From contig JAXRKP010000614.1 of NCBI GenBank assembly GCA_037039925.1, positions 10,001 to 74,000 on the forward strand: 64,000 bases of DNA. Direction: 5' to 3'. Made by a program: the position numbers and the translations under genes. Every line of letters begins with the position of its first letter. The first letter of the stretch is position 1. The notes beneath the pieces are model-generated. The model worked only from the letters and a program-made list of their open reading frames with translations, was not told the origin of the DNA and searched no databases. Of the stretch, positions 1 to 11,480 are shown piece after piece. The DNA is from Doris montereyensis. Lineage: Eukaryota; Mollusca; Gastropoda; Nudibranchia; Dorididae.

Positions 1-1730
1 ATAATCTTCATATCAAGATCTCCTTGTTATAGTTTTCCTGTTATAATCTTCATATCAAGATCTCCTTGTTATAGTTTTCCTGTTATAATCTTCATATCAA
101 GATCTCCTTGTTATAATCTTCATATCAAGATCTCCTTGTTATAATCTTCATATCAAGATCTCCTTGTTATAGTTTTCCTGTTATAATCTTCATATCAAGA
201 TCTCCTTGTTATAATCTTCATATCAAGATCTCCTTGTTATAGTTTTCCTGTTATAATCTTCATATCAAGAGTTTTCCTGTTATAATCTTCATATCAAGAT
301 CTCCTTGTTAAAGTTTTCCTGTTATAATCTTCATATCAAGATCTCCTTGTTATAGTTTTCCTGTTATAATCTTCATATCAAGATCTCTTTGTTATAGTTT
401 TCCTGTTATAATCTTCATATCAAGATCTCCTTGTTAAAGTTCTCCTGCTATAATCTTCATATCAAGATCTCCTTGTTATAGTTTTCCTGTTATAATCTTC
501 ATATCAAGATCTCCTTGTTAAAGTTTTCCTGTTATAATCTTCATATCAAGATCTCCTTGTTATAGTTTTCCTGTTATAATCTTCATATCAAGATCTCCTT
601 GTTATAGTTTTCCTGTTATAATCTTCATATCAAGATCTCCTTGTTATAGTTTTCCTGTTATAATCTTTATCAAGAGTATAGTTTCCTGTTATAATCTTCA
701 TATCAAGATCTCCTTGTTAAAGTTTTTCCTGTATCAAGATCTCCTTGTTAAAGTTTTCCTGTTATAATCTTCATATCAAGATCTCCTTGTTATAGTTTTC
801 CTGTTATAATCTTCATATCAAGATCTCCTTGTTATAATCTTCATATCAAGATCTCCTTTGTTATAGTTTTTGTTATAATCTTCATATCAAGATCTCCTTG
901 TTATAGTTTTCCTGTTATAATCTTCATATCAAGATCTCCTTGTTATAGTTTTCCTGTTATAATCTTTATCAAATCCGTTATAATCTTCATAAAACTGTTA
1001 TAATCTTCAATGATCTCCTTGTTATTATCTTCATATCAAGATCTCCTTGTTATAATCTTCATATCAAATCTCCTTGTTATAATCTTCATATCAAGATCTC
1101 CTTGTTATAGTTTTCCTGTTATAATCTTCATATCAAGCTCTCCTTGTTATTATCTTCATATCAAGATCTCCTTGTTTATTATCTTCATATCAAGATCTCC
1201 TTGTTATAGTTTTCCTGTTATAATCTTCATCAAGATCTCCTTGTTATTATCTTCATATCAAGATCTCCTTGTTATAGTTTTCCTGTTATAATCTTCATAT
1301 CAAGCTCTCCTTGTTATTATCTTCATATCAAGATCTCCTTGTTATAGTTTTCCTGTTATAATCTTCATATCAAGCTCTCCTTGTTATAATCTTCATATCA
1401 AGATCTCCTTGTTATAATCTTCATATCAAAATCTCCTTGTTAAAGTTTTCTGTTATAATCTTCATATCAAGATCTCCTTGTTAAATGTTATAATCTTCAT
1501 ATCAAAATCTCCTTGTTAAACTGTTATAAATATCAAAATCTCCTTGTTAAAGTTTTCCTGTTATAATCTTCATATCAAGATCTCTTTGTTATAGTTTTCT
1601 GTTATAATCTTCATATCAAGATCTCTTTGTTATAGTTTTCCTCTATTTATAATCTTCATATCAAGATCTCCTTGTTATAGTTTTCCTATTATAATCTTCC
1701 TGTTGTAATCTTCATTTCAAAATCTTCCTC
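1..1730. repeat. 42-bp minisatellite with 28-bp variants
   Basis: Tandem units of 42 bp run from the window edge. Each contains ATAATCTTCATATC, AAGATCTCCTTGTT and ATAGTTTTCCTGTT. A 28-bp form lacks the last 14-mer. The array decays after about 1480 and ends near 1730. Short open frames through it are by-products of the 42-bp period and do not look like genes. Confidence 0.95.
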
Positions 1731-2055
1731 GCTGCCATTTTTGTAATCGACACAAAACACTAATGACGTTTGTGTCCAAATTGTACCCCCCCCTACCCCT
1801 TCCACCCTCCTGCTCACCCTTCCAAAAAGTTCTGTGATCATCAATGTTTGATTAAATTTATCACTATCAAAATGTCAGCTATGAAATCAATGTTGTCAAA
1901 TCTCAATGATGAATGAAATGGCTAAAAATAAATCTCACGCTCTCCCGCCGAGTTCAAACGGTCAGACAAACGGTCAGACAAACGGTCAGACAAACGGCAA
2001 ACAAACATGTTGAAAGTGACCAGAAAGAACGTGAAATAAAAACGAGACAATCACA
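1731..2055. other. Spacer with a short 12-bp triplication
   Basis: No gene is visible. A C-rich patch lies near 1786-1820. ACGGTCAGACAA is repeated three times around 1958-1998. Confidence 0.6.
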
Positions 2056-2852
2056 ATAGAATAGACAGATTGAATTAACATATTAAAGATATATCGAATA
2101 AACAGTTTATATAGACAGATTGAATTAACATATTAAATAGATATCAATAGAATAGACAGATTGAATTAACATATTAAATAGATGTATCGAATAAACAGTT
2201 TATATAGACAGATTGAATAGACATCTTGAGTAGACAGATTAAGTAGACAAATAGACAGATAGATAGGCAGATTGAATAGGAAGATTGAATAGACAGATAA
2301 AATAGATCGATCGAATAGACAGATAAAAGATCGATCGAATAGACAGGTAAAATAGATCAATCGAATAGACATAAAATAGATCGATCGAATGGACAGATTA
2401 AATAGACAGATTAGATCGATCGAATAGACAGATTAAATAGAAGATTAGATCAGATCGAATAGACAGATTAAGATTAGATCAGATCGAATAGACCGATAAA
2501 AAATTAGATCGATCGAATAGACAGATTAAATAGAAGATTAGATAGGCAGATCGAATAGACAGATTAAATAGACAGATTAGATAGGCAGATCGAATAGACA
2601 GATTAAATAGACAGATTAGATAGACAGAAAAAATAGACAGAATAGACAGATTAAATAGACAGATTAGATAGACAGATTAGATAGACAGATTAAATAGACA
2701 GATTAGATAGACAGATTAGATAGACAGATTAAATAGACAGATTAAATAGGCAGATCGAATAAAACAGATTAAATAGACGGATTAGATAGGCAGATCGAAT
2801 AGACAGATTAAATACACAGATTAGAAGGCAGATCGAATAGACAGATTAAATC
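2056..2852. repeat. 13-bp AGACAGATTAAAT-type array
   Basis: The repeat is AGACAGATTAAAT or AGACAGATTAGAT in a 13-bp period, clearest from about 2540. The first part (2056-2230) uses longer diverged units with ATTGAATTAACATATTAAA. GATCGAATAGACAG variants fill the middle. A run of unrelated sequence ends it at 2852. Confidence 0.9.
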
Positions 2853-2932
2853 TTTGGGCACCAGACCGACAGGTGTCGAAGCGAGCTCCGCGTCGGAAGC
2901 CATCGCCTCGCCATGAAAGGAGTGCGCATCCA
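2853..2932 (-). mobile_element. SINE fragment (tRNA-like family 3)
   Basis: The block ATCGCCTCGCCATGAAA matches the same block in the longer tRNA-like elements at 30641-30842 and 49495-49690. Only about 80 bp remain, caught between two minisatellites. Orientation is inferred from those copies. Confidence 0.5.
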
Positions 2933-5213
2933 GATTACTGACTATTGGTACGAATCCAAGCATGACTAGCAGCCATTACAGTCAGTGACTACGAATCCAA
3001 GCATGACTAGCAGTCATTACAGTCAGTGACTATTCATACGAATCCAAGCATGACTAGCAGCCATTACAGTCAGTGACTATTCATATGAATCCAAGCATGA
3101 CTAGCAGTCATTACAGTCACTGACTATTCATACGAATCCAATCATGATTAGCAGCCATTACAGTCACTGACTATTCGTACGAATCCAATCATGATTAGCA
3201 GTCATTACACCCACTGACTATTCATACGAATCCAATCATGATTAGCAGTCATTACAGTCACTGACTATTCATACGAATCCAATCATGATTATCAGTCATT
3301 ACACCCACTGACTATTCATACAAATCCAATCATGACTAGCAGTCATTACACCCACTGACTATTCATACAAATCCAATCATGACTAGCAGTCATTACACCC
3401 ACTGACTATTCGTACGAATCCAATCATGACTAGCAGTCATTACACCCACTGACTATTCATACGAATCCAATCATGATTAGCAGTCATTACAGTCACTGAC
3501 TATTCATAGAATCCAATCATGACTAGCAGTCATTACAGCCACTGACTATTCATACGAATCCAATCAAGACTAGCAGTCATTACAGTCACTGACTATTCAT
3601 ACGAATCCAATCATGACTAGCAGTCATTACAGTCACTGACTATTCATACGAATCCAATCATGACTAGCAATCATTACAGTCACTGGCTATTCATACGCAA
3701 TCATGACTAGCAATCATTACAGTCACTGACTATTCATACGAATCCAATCATGACTAGCAGTCATTACAGTCAGTGCAGAATCAATCATGATTAGCAGTCA
3801 TTACAGTCACTGACTATTCATAAGAATCCAATCATGACTAGCAGTCATTACAGTCACTGACTATTGGTACGAATCCAATCATGACTACAGCCATTACCAC
3901 TGACTATTCATACGAATCAATCATGACTAGCAGTCATTACAGTCACTGACTATTGGTACAAATCCAATCATGATTAGCAGCCATTACAGTAACTGACTAT
4001 TCATACGAATCCAATCATGACTAGCAGTCATTACACCCACTGACTATTCATACGAATCCAATCATGACTAGCAGTCATTACAGTCACTGATTATTCATAC
4101 GAATCCAATCATGACTAGCAGTCATTACAGTCACTGCCTATTCATACGAATCCAATCATGACTAGCAGTCATTACAGTCACTGCCTATTCATACGAATCC
4201 AATCATGACTAGCAGTCATTACAGTCAGTGACTATTCATACGAATCCAATCATGATTAGCAGTCATTACAGTCACTGACTATTCATAAGAATCCAATCAT
4301 GACTAGCAGTCATTACAGTCACTGACTATTGGTACGAATCCAATCATGACTAGCAGCCATTACAGTCACTGACTATTCATACGAATCCAATCATCACTAG
4401 CAGTCATTACAGTCACTGACTATTGGTACAAATCCAATCATGATTAGCAGCCATTACAGTCACTGACTATTCATACGAATCCAATCATGACTAGCAGTCA
4501 TTACACCCATGACTATTCATACGCAATCATTACAGCCATTACACCCACTGACTATTCGTACGAATCCAATCATGACTAGCAGTCATTACAGTCACTGATT
4601 ATTCATACGAATCCAATCATGACTAGCAGTCATTACAGCTGCCATTCATACGAATCCAATCATGACTAGCAGTCATTATACCCCACTGACTATTCTTACG
4701 AATCCAATCATGACTAGCAGTCATTACAGTCAGACTATTCATACGAATCCAATCATGACTGGCAGTCATTACTGTCACTGACTATTCGTACGAATCCAAT
4801 CATGACTAGCAGTCATTACAGTCACTGACTATTCATACAAATCCAATCATGACTAGCAGTCATTACACCCACTGACTATTCATACGAATCCAACCATGAC
4901 TAGCAGTCATTACACCCACTGACTATTCATACGAATCCAACCATGACTAGCAGTCATTACACCCACTGACTATTCATACACATCCAACCATGACCAGCAA
5001 TCATTACACCCACTGACTATTCATACGAATCCAACCATGACTAGCAGTCATTACAGTCACTGGCTATTCATACGAATCCAACCATGACTAGCAGCCATTA
5101 CAGTCACTGACTATTGGTACGAATCCAATTATGACCAGCAATCATTACACCCACTGACTATTCACGAATCCAATCATGACTAGCAGCCATTACACCCACT
5201 GACTATTCGTACC
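2933..5213. repeat. 47-bp minisatellite, about 48 copies
   Basis: The unit reads TATTCATACGAATCCAATCA, then TGACTAGCAGTCATTACAGT, then CACTGAC, for 47 bp. Variants include CACCCACTGAC for CAGTCACTGAC and CGTACGAA for CATACGAA. Two dyads lie in each unit: TGACT-AGC-AGTCA and AGTCA-C-TGACT. The same sequence forms the outer half of each arm of the hairpin at 30874-31057. Confidence 0.95.
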
Positions 5214-6226
5214 GCTGGTCGCCCTAAACACCTGTAAAAGTGAAGTAAGGTAAAGTACACAGTAATAAATCATTGAGCGTTTGGCTAATCAAAAAATAGT
5301 CCCGGTGATTCTAGGCATACGGCATAATGTAGTAATGGGTCATTTATAGCTTTCTACGCCACTTTTACTGTCGTTGAGTCTGAATAGACCTAGGTACCCT
5401 TTTCGCTGAGTCTGAATAGACCTAGCTACACATTTCGCTGAGTCTGAATAGACCTAGCTACCCTTTTCGCTGAGTCTGAATAGACCTAGCTACACATTTC
5501 GCTGAGTCTGAATAGACCTAGCTACCCTTTTCGCTGAGTCTGAATAGACCTAGCTACCCTTTTCGCTGAGTCTGAATAGACCTAGCTACCCATGTCGCTG
5601 AGTCTGAATAGACCTAGCTACACATTTCGCTGAGTCTGAATAGACCTAGCTACACATTTCGCTGAGTCTGAATAGACCTAGCTACCCTTTTCGCTGAGTC
5701 TGAATAGACCTAGCTACACATTTCGCTGAGTCTGAATAGACCTAGCTACCCTTTTCGCTGAGTCTGAATAGACCTAGCTACCCCTTTTCGCTGAGTCTGA
5801 ATAGACCTAGCTACCCTTTTCGCTGAGTCTGAATAGACCTAGCTACCCATGTCGCTGAGTCTGAATAGACCTAGCTACCCTTTTCGCTGAGTCTGAATAG
5901 ACCTAGCTACCCTTTTCGCTGAGTCTGAATAGACCTAGCTACACATTTTGCTGAGTCTGAATAGACCTAGCTACACATTTCGCTGAGTCTGAATAGACCT
6001 AGCTACACATTTCGCTGAGTCTGAATAGACCTAGCTACACATTTCGCTGAGTCTGAATAGACCTAGCTACACATTTCGCTGAGTCTGAATAGACCTAGCT
6101 ACCCATTTCGCTGCTGGGTCGACACGAGGGCCAGAAAAATTGCCCCGCCGGAATGGGAATCAAACTCAGGCCTCCAGCGTGGCAACCAGACGCTCTAGCG
6201 ACTGAGCTACCAGCGCCTCTAAACTG
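5214..6226 (-). mobile_element. tRNA-related SINE copy I, internally expanded
   Basis: Read on the minus strand, 6226-6120 looks like a tRNA head. A TAGCTCAGTCGCTAGAGCG box A-like stretch is followed about 40 bp later by GAGTTTGATTCC, similar to box B. The body follows, then a tail (5340-5214) that is repeated at 6320-6227 at the end of the next copy. The 32-bp array 5364-6115 lies inside the body. A single copy of this module occurs in the related element at 16820-16985. The family name is unknown. Confidence 0.7.
5364..6115. repeat. 32-bp minisatellite inside SINE copy I, about 23 units
   Basis: The unit is CGCTGAGTCTGAATAGACCT followed by AGCTACCCTTTT (or AGCTACACATTT), 32 bp. Units are nearly identical, suggesting recent amplification. 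GTCT-GAAT-AGAC is a short dyad in each. Confidence 0.95.
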
Positions 6227-6845
6227 GTCGCCTAAACCTCTGTCAAAGTAGCGTAAAGTAAGTCCCATACTCATAAGTCATTGAACGTTGGGTAATCGAG
6301 AGAAAGAGTCCTGGTTCTTCTAGGCATACGGTTTAATGTGGACCTGGTTCTTGTGGGCATACGGTTTAATGTGGCCCTGGTTCTTGTGGGCATGCGGTTT
6401 AATGTGGCCCTGGTTCTTGTGGGCATACGGTTTAATGTGGCCCTGGTTCTTCTAGGCATACGGTTTAATGTGGCTCTGGTTCTTCTGGGCATACGGTTTA
6501 ATGTGCCCTGGTTCTTGTGGGCATACGGTTTAATGTGGCCCTGGTTCTTGTGGGCATACGGTTTAATGTGGCCCTGGTTCTTGTGGGCATACGGTTTAAT
6601 GTGGCCCTGGTTCTTGTGGGCATACGGTTTAATGTGGCCCTGGTTCTTGTGGGCATACGGTTTAATGTGGCTCTGGTTCTTCTAGGCATACGGTTTAATG
6701 TGGCCCTGGTTCTTGTGGGCATACGGTTTAATGTGGCCCTGGTTCTTGTGGGCATACGGTTTAATGTGGCTCTGGTTCTTCTAGGCATACGGTTTAATGT
6801 GGCAGTTTGCCATTGCTTTCCATGCCGCCTTGTCCACACATAGCC
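6227..6845 (-). mobile_element. SINE copy II, truncated head, internally expanded
   Basis: Minus strand. It lies directly upstream of copy I in the same direction, so the two form a head-to-tail pair. The tail around 6320-6227 matches the tail of copy I (5340-5214), including GCGACCAG at its end. The 5' part begins near 6845, with sequence resembling 16859-16890. The tRNA head and the 32-bp module are absent. The module expanded here is the 33-bp one, which is single copy in copy I. Confidence 0.65.
6320..6803. repeat. 33-bp minisatellite inside SINE copy II, about 14 units
   Basis: The unit is GGCATACGGTTTAATGTGGC followed by CCTGGTTCTTGTG, 33 bp. The period is a multiple of three, so open frames cross it on both strands with an 11-residue repeat. 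These are not supported as genes. Confidence 0.95.
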
Positions 6846-7583
6846 ATGTCCGACTCCCTCACATATTTGTACAAGAAGTGAAGGCAACATTATCGATATC
6901 CACATCACAAGCTTTTATGCAACAGAAAAATGTTTGAAAATTTCTAAAATAAAACGGGCTCATAATTTATTGATAAAAAGGACCGCAACTTTGAAGTATA
7001 TCATCGCCACCCAATGATTTTCGAAACCACACAAATATAAAAATTATTATTTTGTTTGTAAATTTCCTTCGGTGAAGCAATGCATGAAAGGTTGAATTTC
7101 AAGAACTTTGTTTTTTACTGCACATTGATTATTTTAACCCGAGTCTCAATTTTCAGTTGTAGCCCCACCTCTTTTTAAAAACAATGTTCTCTTCATCGGG
7201 AGTTCATTAAATTCTATGGTGTTTTGCTCTTTCTTTGAGCGTTATTCTCCTTTCCCTTGCAAAACCTTCTTGTTTCCCTCAAGCTGTGTGTTTTCATAGC
7301 AAAAGCAATAGTTGGTGGGGGCTCTTTTGACTACCGATCAGCGTGGCCTTTTCCAGGCATACATCATTCATCCCTTTCTTTTGGAGATGAATTCTAGACT
7401 CAGTTTACTCCCTGAATTATTGAACATCCAGACTCTTTGTCTTCATGAGTCGCCGCCACAACCGTAATTGATAAGCAATAGAAAGGATGGTGGAAGGGAG
7501 TTCTAAGGTGGAAAACTTGTAACGAGAAAGAAGACAAATACTTGGCACAATTGGTGGACAAAACAATCATTTGAACTTCTGGA
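6846..7583. other. Non-coding, AT-rich spacer
   Basis: No coding exon, RNA gene or recognisable element is seen. Confidence 0.5.
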
Positions 7584-7866
<283 letters not shown>

Positions 7867-7929
7867 GTTGCTAGGCATTTAAATAAGACTACATTTTACC
7901 AACCATACTATGTATTAAGCTGTTACCTT

Positions 7930-8172
7930 TGTAAAGTGCTTAGAACCTGTTTTCTACGGGGTAAAGCCCTTAGAACCTGTTTTCTACGGGGTAAAGCCCT
8001 TAGAGCATGTTTTCTACGGGGTAAAGCCCTTAGAGCATGTTTTCTACGGGGTAAAGCCCTTAGAGCCTGTTTTCTACGGGGTAAAGCCCTTAGAACCTGT
8101 TTTCTTCGGGGTAAAGCCCTTACAGCCTGTTTTCTACGGGGTAAAGCCCTTAGAACCTGTTTTCTACAGGGT
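7930..8172. repeat. 30-bp minisatellite, about 8 units
   Basis: The unit is GTAAAGCCCTTAGAACCTGT followed by TTTCTACGGG. A period of ten codons leaves both strands open, giving 102- and 127-residue frames that I treat as spurious. Confidence 0.95.
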
Positions 8173-8236
8173 AAAGTGATACATGAGTACAATTTATTAT
8201 TACATGTATTATTGAATAAATCAGTCTGCAAGAGGC

Positions 8237-8305
8237 AGGAGTAGTAGTAGTAGTAATAGTTGTGGTTGTAGTAGTAGTAGTAGTAGTAGTAGTGTGTAGT
8301 AGTAT

Positions 8306-8374
<69 letters not shown>
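8237..8374. repeat. (TAG)n trinucleotide repeat
   Basis: About 45 TAG/AGT repeats with a few interruptions (TAATAG, TGTGG). Confidence 0.95.
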
Positions 8375-9042
<668 letters not shown>

Positions 9043-9735
9043 CATGATTGACTTTTTCACACCTGTCTTTATTTACTCTTGTATATTTGTGGATATCTTT
9101 ATGGGGAAATATGTAAGCTATTTTCATGTTATTCTTTAGGCAAAAATCTATTAGTCTCTCTCCATTTGGAGAAGTTGTTGTCTCTCCTTCTTTACCTAAT
9201 ACTCCTCCTGATGTTTCTACATTGTTGCCTACTCTAGCGTTTAAATATCCTAAAACCATTAATTCCTGTTTGGGTTTGAGATTTCTTCAGCTATTTATAA
9301 ATCGTTTTCGAAGATATCTTTTTCTTCTTTTATGGCATCTTCGTTTGGTCCATAAGCTATTAATAATTTAATTTCTCTGTCCTTTTGGTTTAATATTTAC
9401 CTCTAATAGCTGGGCTTATACATTTCCAACTTTCTAGTAGCTTTTCCATGCCTTTTATGCATTATGAGGCCTACTCCTGCTCTAGCTCGATCTTTGACAT
9501 CTGCGTCCTTAGAAGATTAAAGTATGATTCGGTCTTACATTTTCTATTCTCTTGTCCTCTTTTTCTTTGTTTCTGTAATGGGCCAACATATCTACTTTGG
9601 AATTTTTCCATTTTCTTCAAGCAAATTCTAACTCTATTTCCATTTATTGCACCTAATAGCTTCCATGTTCCCAAAAATCACAGTACCGTGTTCGTTCCCA
9701 GAGTCGTCTTCGAAAGATCAAGCCGAGTGGTATAA
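9043..9735 (-). mobile_element. LINE fragment (endonuclease part), 3'-truncated
   Basis: Read on the minus strand from 9735, it matches the start of the LINEs at 39440-42590 and 60365-63640. The region 9259-9050 encodes an AP-endonuclease-like segment with LNARVGN and SPNGERLIDFCLKNN. It ends in HKDIHKYTRVN, directly beside the GA/CT tract. The reverse transcriptase part is missing, unlike the usual 5' truncation of LINEs. Frameshifts are present. Confidence 0.8.
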
Positions 9736-9927
9736 TCATCGACTTAGGTCAATGCACTTCTACTGAAAGATGAAGAAACAATGTTTTGTATCCTTCATTA
9801 AACATGTGTTCTAGAAGACCTACAGGCAAAATGTGCTTACTCTTAACGGAATGACTACGTATTTTTGTTGACGGACAAAGAACGACCAACTCAAAATTAA
9901 ATATAGCTATATATATATGGAGGGCTA

Positions 9928-10205
9928 AGTGGCGTCGATGCCCAAATGGTTAGACTGCTGGACTGGGGATCATGAGGTCCCGGGTTCGAATAGCAAAACT
10001 AGGTCTGACGTTGTGTGTCTTGGAGAAGACACGTAACACGCATTTCCCCCACTCAACCAATGTGCAAACCTGCGTCAAAATAATGGCCTGTCCAGGAGCC
10101 GAGTATTATCAACCTGTTCTGCTTCACGCTATTGGAATCAGGATAAGCTCCGGCTCTATGGGCCGTAACGGCATTGAAGGAACTTTACTGACTTTACTTT
10201 ATATA
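9928..10205 (+). mobile_element. tRNA-type SINE (family 1)
   Basis: The head GGCGTCGATGCCCAAATGG, then GAGGTCCCGGGTTCGAATAG, resembles a class II (Leu/Ser-like) tRNA with A and B boxes. The body carries GGTCTGACGTTGTGTG and a 3' section with CTCCGGCTCTATGGGCCGTA. It matches 16988-17290 on the same strand and 45065-45358 and 53405-53545 in reverse. It is a retroposed family, not a functional tRNA. Confidence 0.8.
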
Positions 10206-10299
10206 TTTTCATATTATACGTATTATGATTCTAGATATATATATGCCAAAATCTCGTGAACATTTTCAATTTACATTTTTGGCCATGATTGGTTTTCAG

Positions 10300-10538
10300 A
10301 TTCACGCCGGAACCGTTCCGAGAATTTGAAGATTGTGGCTGGGGCAACAGCGGCATCTAGTGCTGCTGCCTCTTTCGGCGAATCGACAGACGACCAACCA
10401 ATGCAACCACAGCAGCAACAGCAATACAATTCACGACGACGTCACGCAAACGAGGTGTCCGAGGAATCCAGAACCGCGGCCAACCTTACAGACTATGCTA
10501 CTAATAGGTTAGATAGAAAGATAGATAGAAATATAGAT
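10300..10538 (+). CDS. Candidate exon A of an unidentified gene
   Basis: A clear acceptor (ATTGGTTTTCAG) precedes an open segment starting SRRNRSENLKIVAGATAASS. It continues through a Gln-rich patch (QPQQQQQ) and an Arg/Glu-rich part ending NLTDYATNRLD. Codon use and composition look coding, unlike the surrounding repeats. Two donors are possible: AATAG|GTTAGA at 10507 or AGAT|GTATAG at 10538. Only the second joins exon B in frame, and it lies inside the GATA repeat. I do not recognise the protein. The low-complexity character suggests a disordered region. Confidence 0.5.
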
Positions 10539-10570
10539 GTATAGATAGATAGATAGATAGGATAGATAGG

Positions 10571-10636
<66 letters not shown>

Positions 10637-10852
10637 TGTAGATAGATAGATAGATAGAGAGATAGATAGATAGGTAGATATATAGATAAATAGATAGATA
10701 GATAGATAGATAAATAGCTAGATAGATAGATAGATAGATAGATAGAAAGATAGATAGATAGATAGATAGATACATACATATATAGATAGATAGATAGATA
10801 GATAGAAAGATTATATAGATTAGCTAGATAGATTATTTTTCCCTAGATAGAT
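10508..10852. repeat. (GATA)n microsatellite
   Basis: TAGA/GATA repeats with scattered GGTA, TATGTA and AAAG changes. The Tyr/Leu/Ser/Ile-rich minus-strand frames are artefacts. Confidence 0.95.
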
Positions 10853-10916
10853 AGTCGCCCTGTATGTAGAATGTAAAGAGGTATAATTTTATATTTTCGA
10901 CTAACCACATCCCTTC

Positions 10917-11155
10917 TCCACTTGCAGTTCGTCTCGTATGTAAAAGGGCGGATATTTTTATCTTTTCGACTATTTTTTCCGCCCAGTTCGTCTCATATGT
11001 AAAAGCGGATATTTTTATCTTTTCGACTATTTTGTCCTCCTAGTTCGTCTTGTATGTAAAGGCGGATATTTTTATCTTTTCGACTATTTTTTTCCTCCCA
11101 GTTCGTCTCATGTAAAGCGGATATTTTAATCTTTTCGACTATTTTTTCCTCCCAG
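10917..11155 (+). repeat. 58-bp array copying the acceptor and start of exon B
   Basis: Four units start GTTCGTCTCATATGTAAAAG at about 10927, 10986, 11043 and 11101, with spacing 57-59 bp. Each ends in a pyrimidine tract, TTTTTTCCTCCCAG. The fifth occurrence of this boundary is the start of exon B at 11156, where CAG is followed by GTCGTCCAAAATGTAAAG. So the unit is intron end plus the first 35-40 bases of exon B. Confidence 0.8.
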
Positions 11156-11255
11156 GTCGTCCAAAATGTAAAGGCTATTTTCGACTACTCACGGTTCACT
11201 GACAGCAAACCCATCGAGATTATGCCCATTCGTCATGCGCCGATCCCTGTCTCAG
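11156..11255 (+). CDS. Candidate exon B of an unidentified gene
   Basis: The exon starts after TTTTTTCCTCCCAG and ends at CTGTCTCAG|GTCATG. The 100-bp frame reads VVQNVKAIFDYSRFTDSKPI, then EIMPIRHAPIPVS, ending in phase 1. It joins exon C in frame through a split Glu codon. The compatible phase supports B and C as one gene. A degraded second copy of its 3' half (GACAGCAAACCCTCGATTATG) is at about 11409-11455, also followed by a donor-like CAG|GTCAGT. The protein is not recognised. Confidence 0.6.
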
Positions 11256-11480
11256 GTCATGTAAAGCGGATATTTTTTACTTTTCACCTTCACTGATACT
11301 CCATTTTTTTCACTGTGCAAGCAGATAAATCTTTTCATCTTTAAGTTCGTCTGATAAAAGCGGATAATCTTTTGCATTTTTTCTCTGTGCAAGCCTAAAT
11401 TCATCTTTGACAGCAAACCCTCGATTATGCCACTCAGCGCGATCCCTCTCTCAGGTCAGTGGGTCCTACCACCTTCACTG
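11256..11480. other. Mosaic of exon B, 58-bp and 42-bp array sequence
   Basis: Fragments of three neighbours alternate here: GTAAAGCGGATATTTTT (58-bp array), CTGTGCAAGCCTAAATTCAT (the 42-bp array to the right) and the exon B 3' half. Each is incomplete. No additional gene is supported. Confidence 0.65.

Noticed and set aside
2933..5213. CRISPR-like regular repeats
   Set aside because: Units are contiguous with no unique spacers and the DNA is eukaryotic.
9928..10005. Functional tRNA gene
   Set aside because: The tRNA-like head continues into a shared 3' body found in several copies. Acceptor-stem pairing is not evident, so it is a SINE head. The same holds for 16988, 6120-6226 and 30770-30842.
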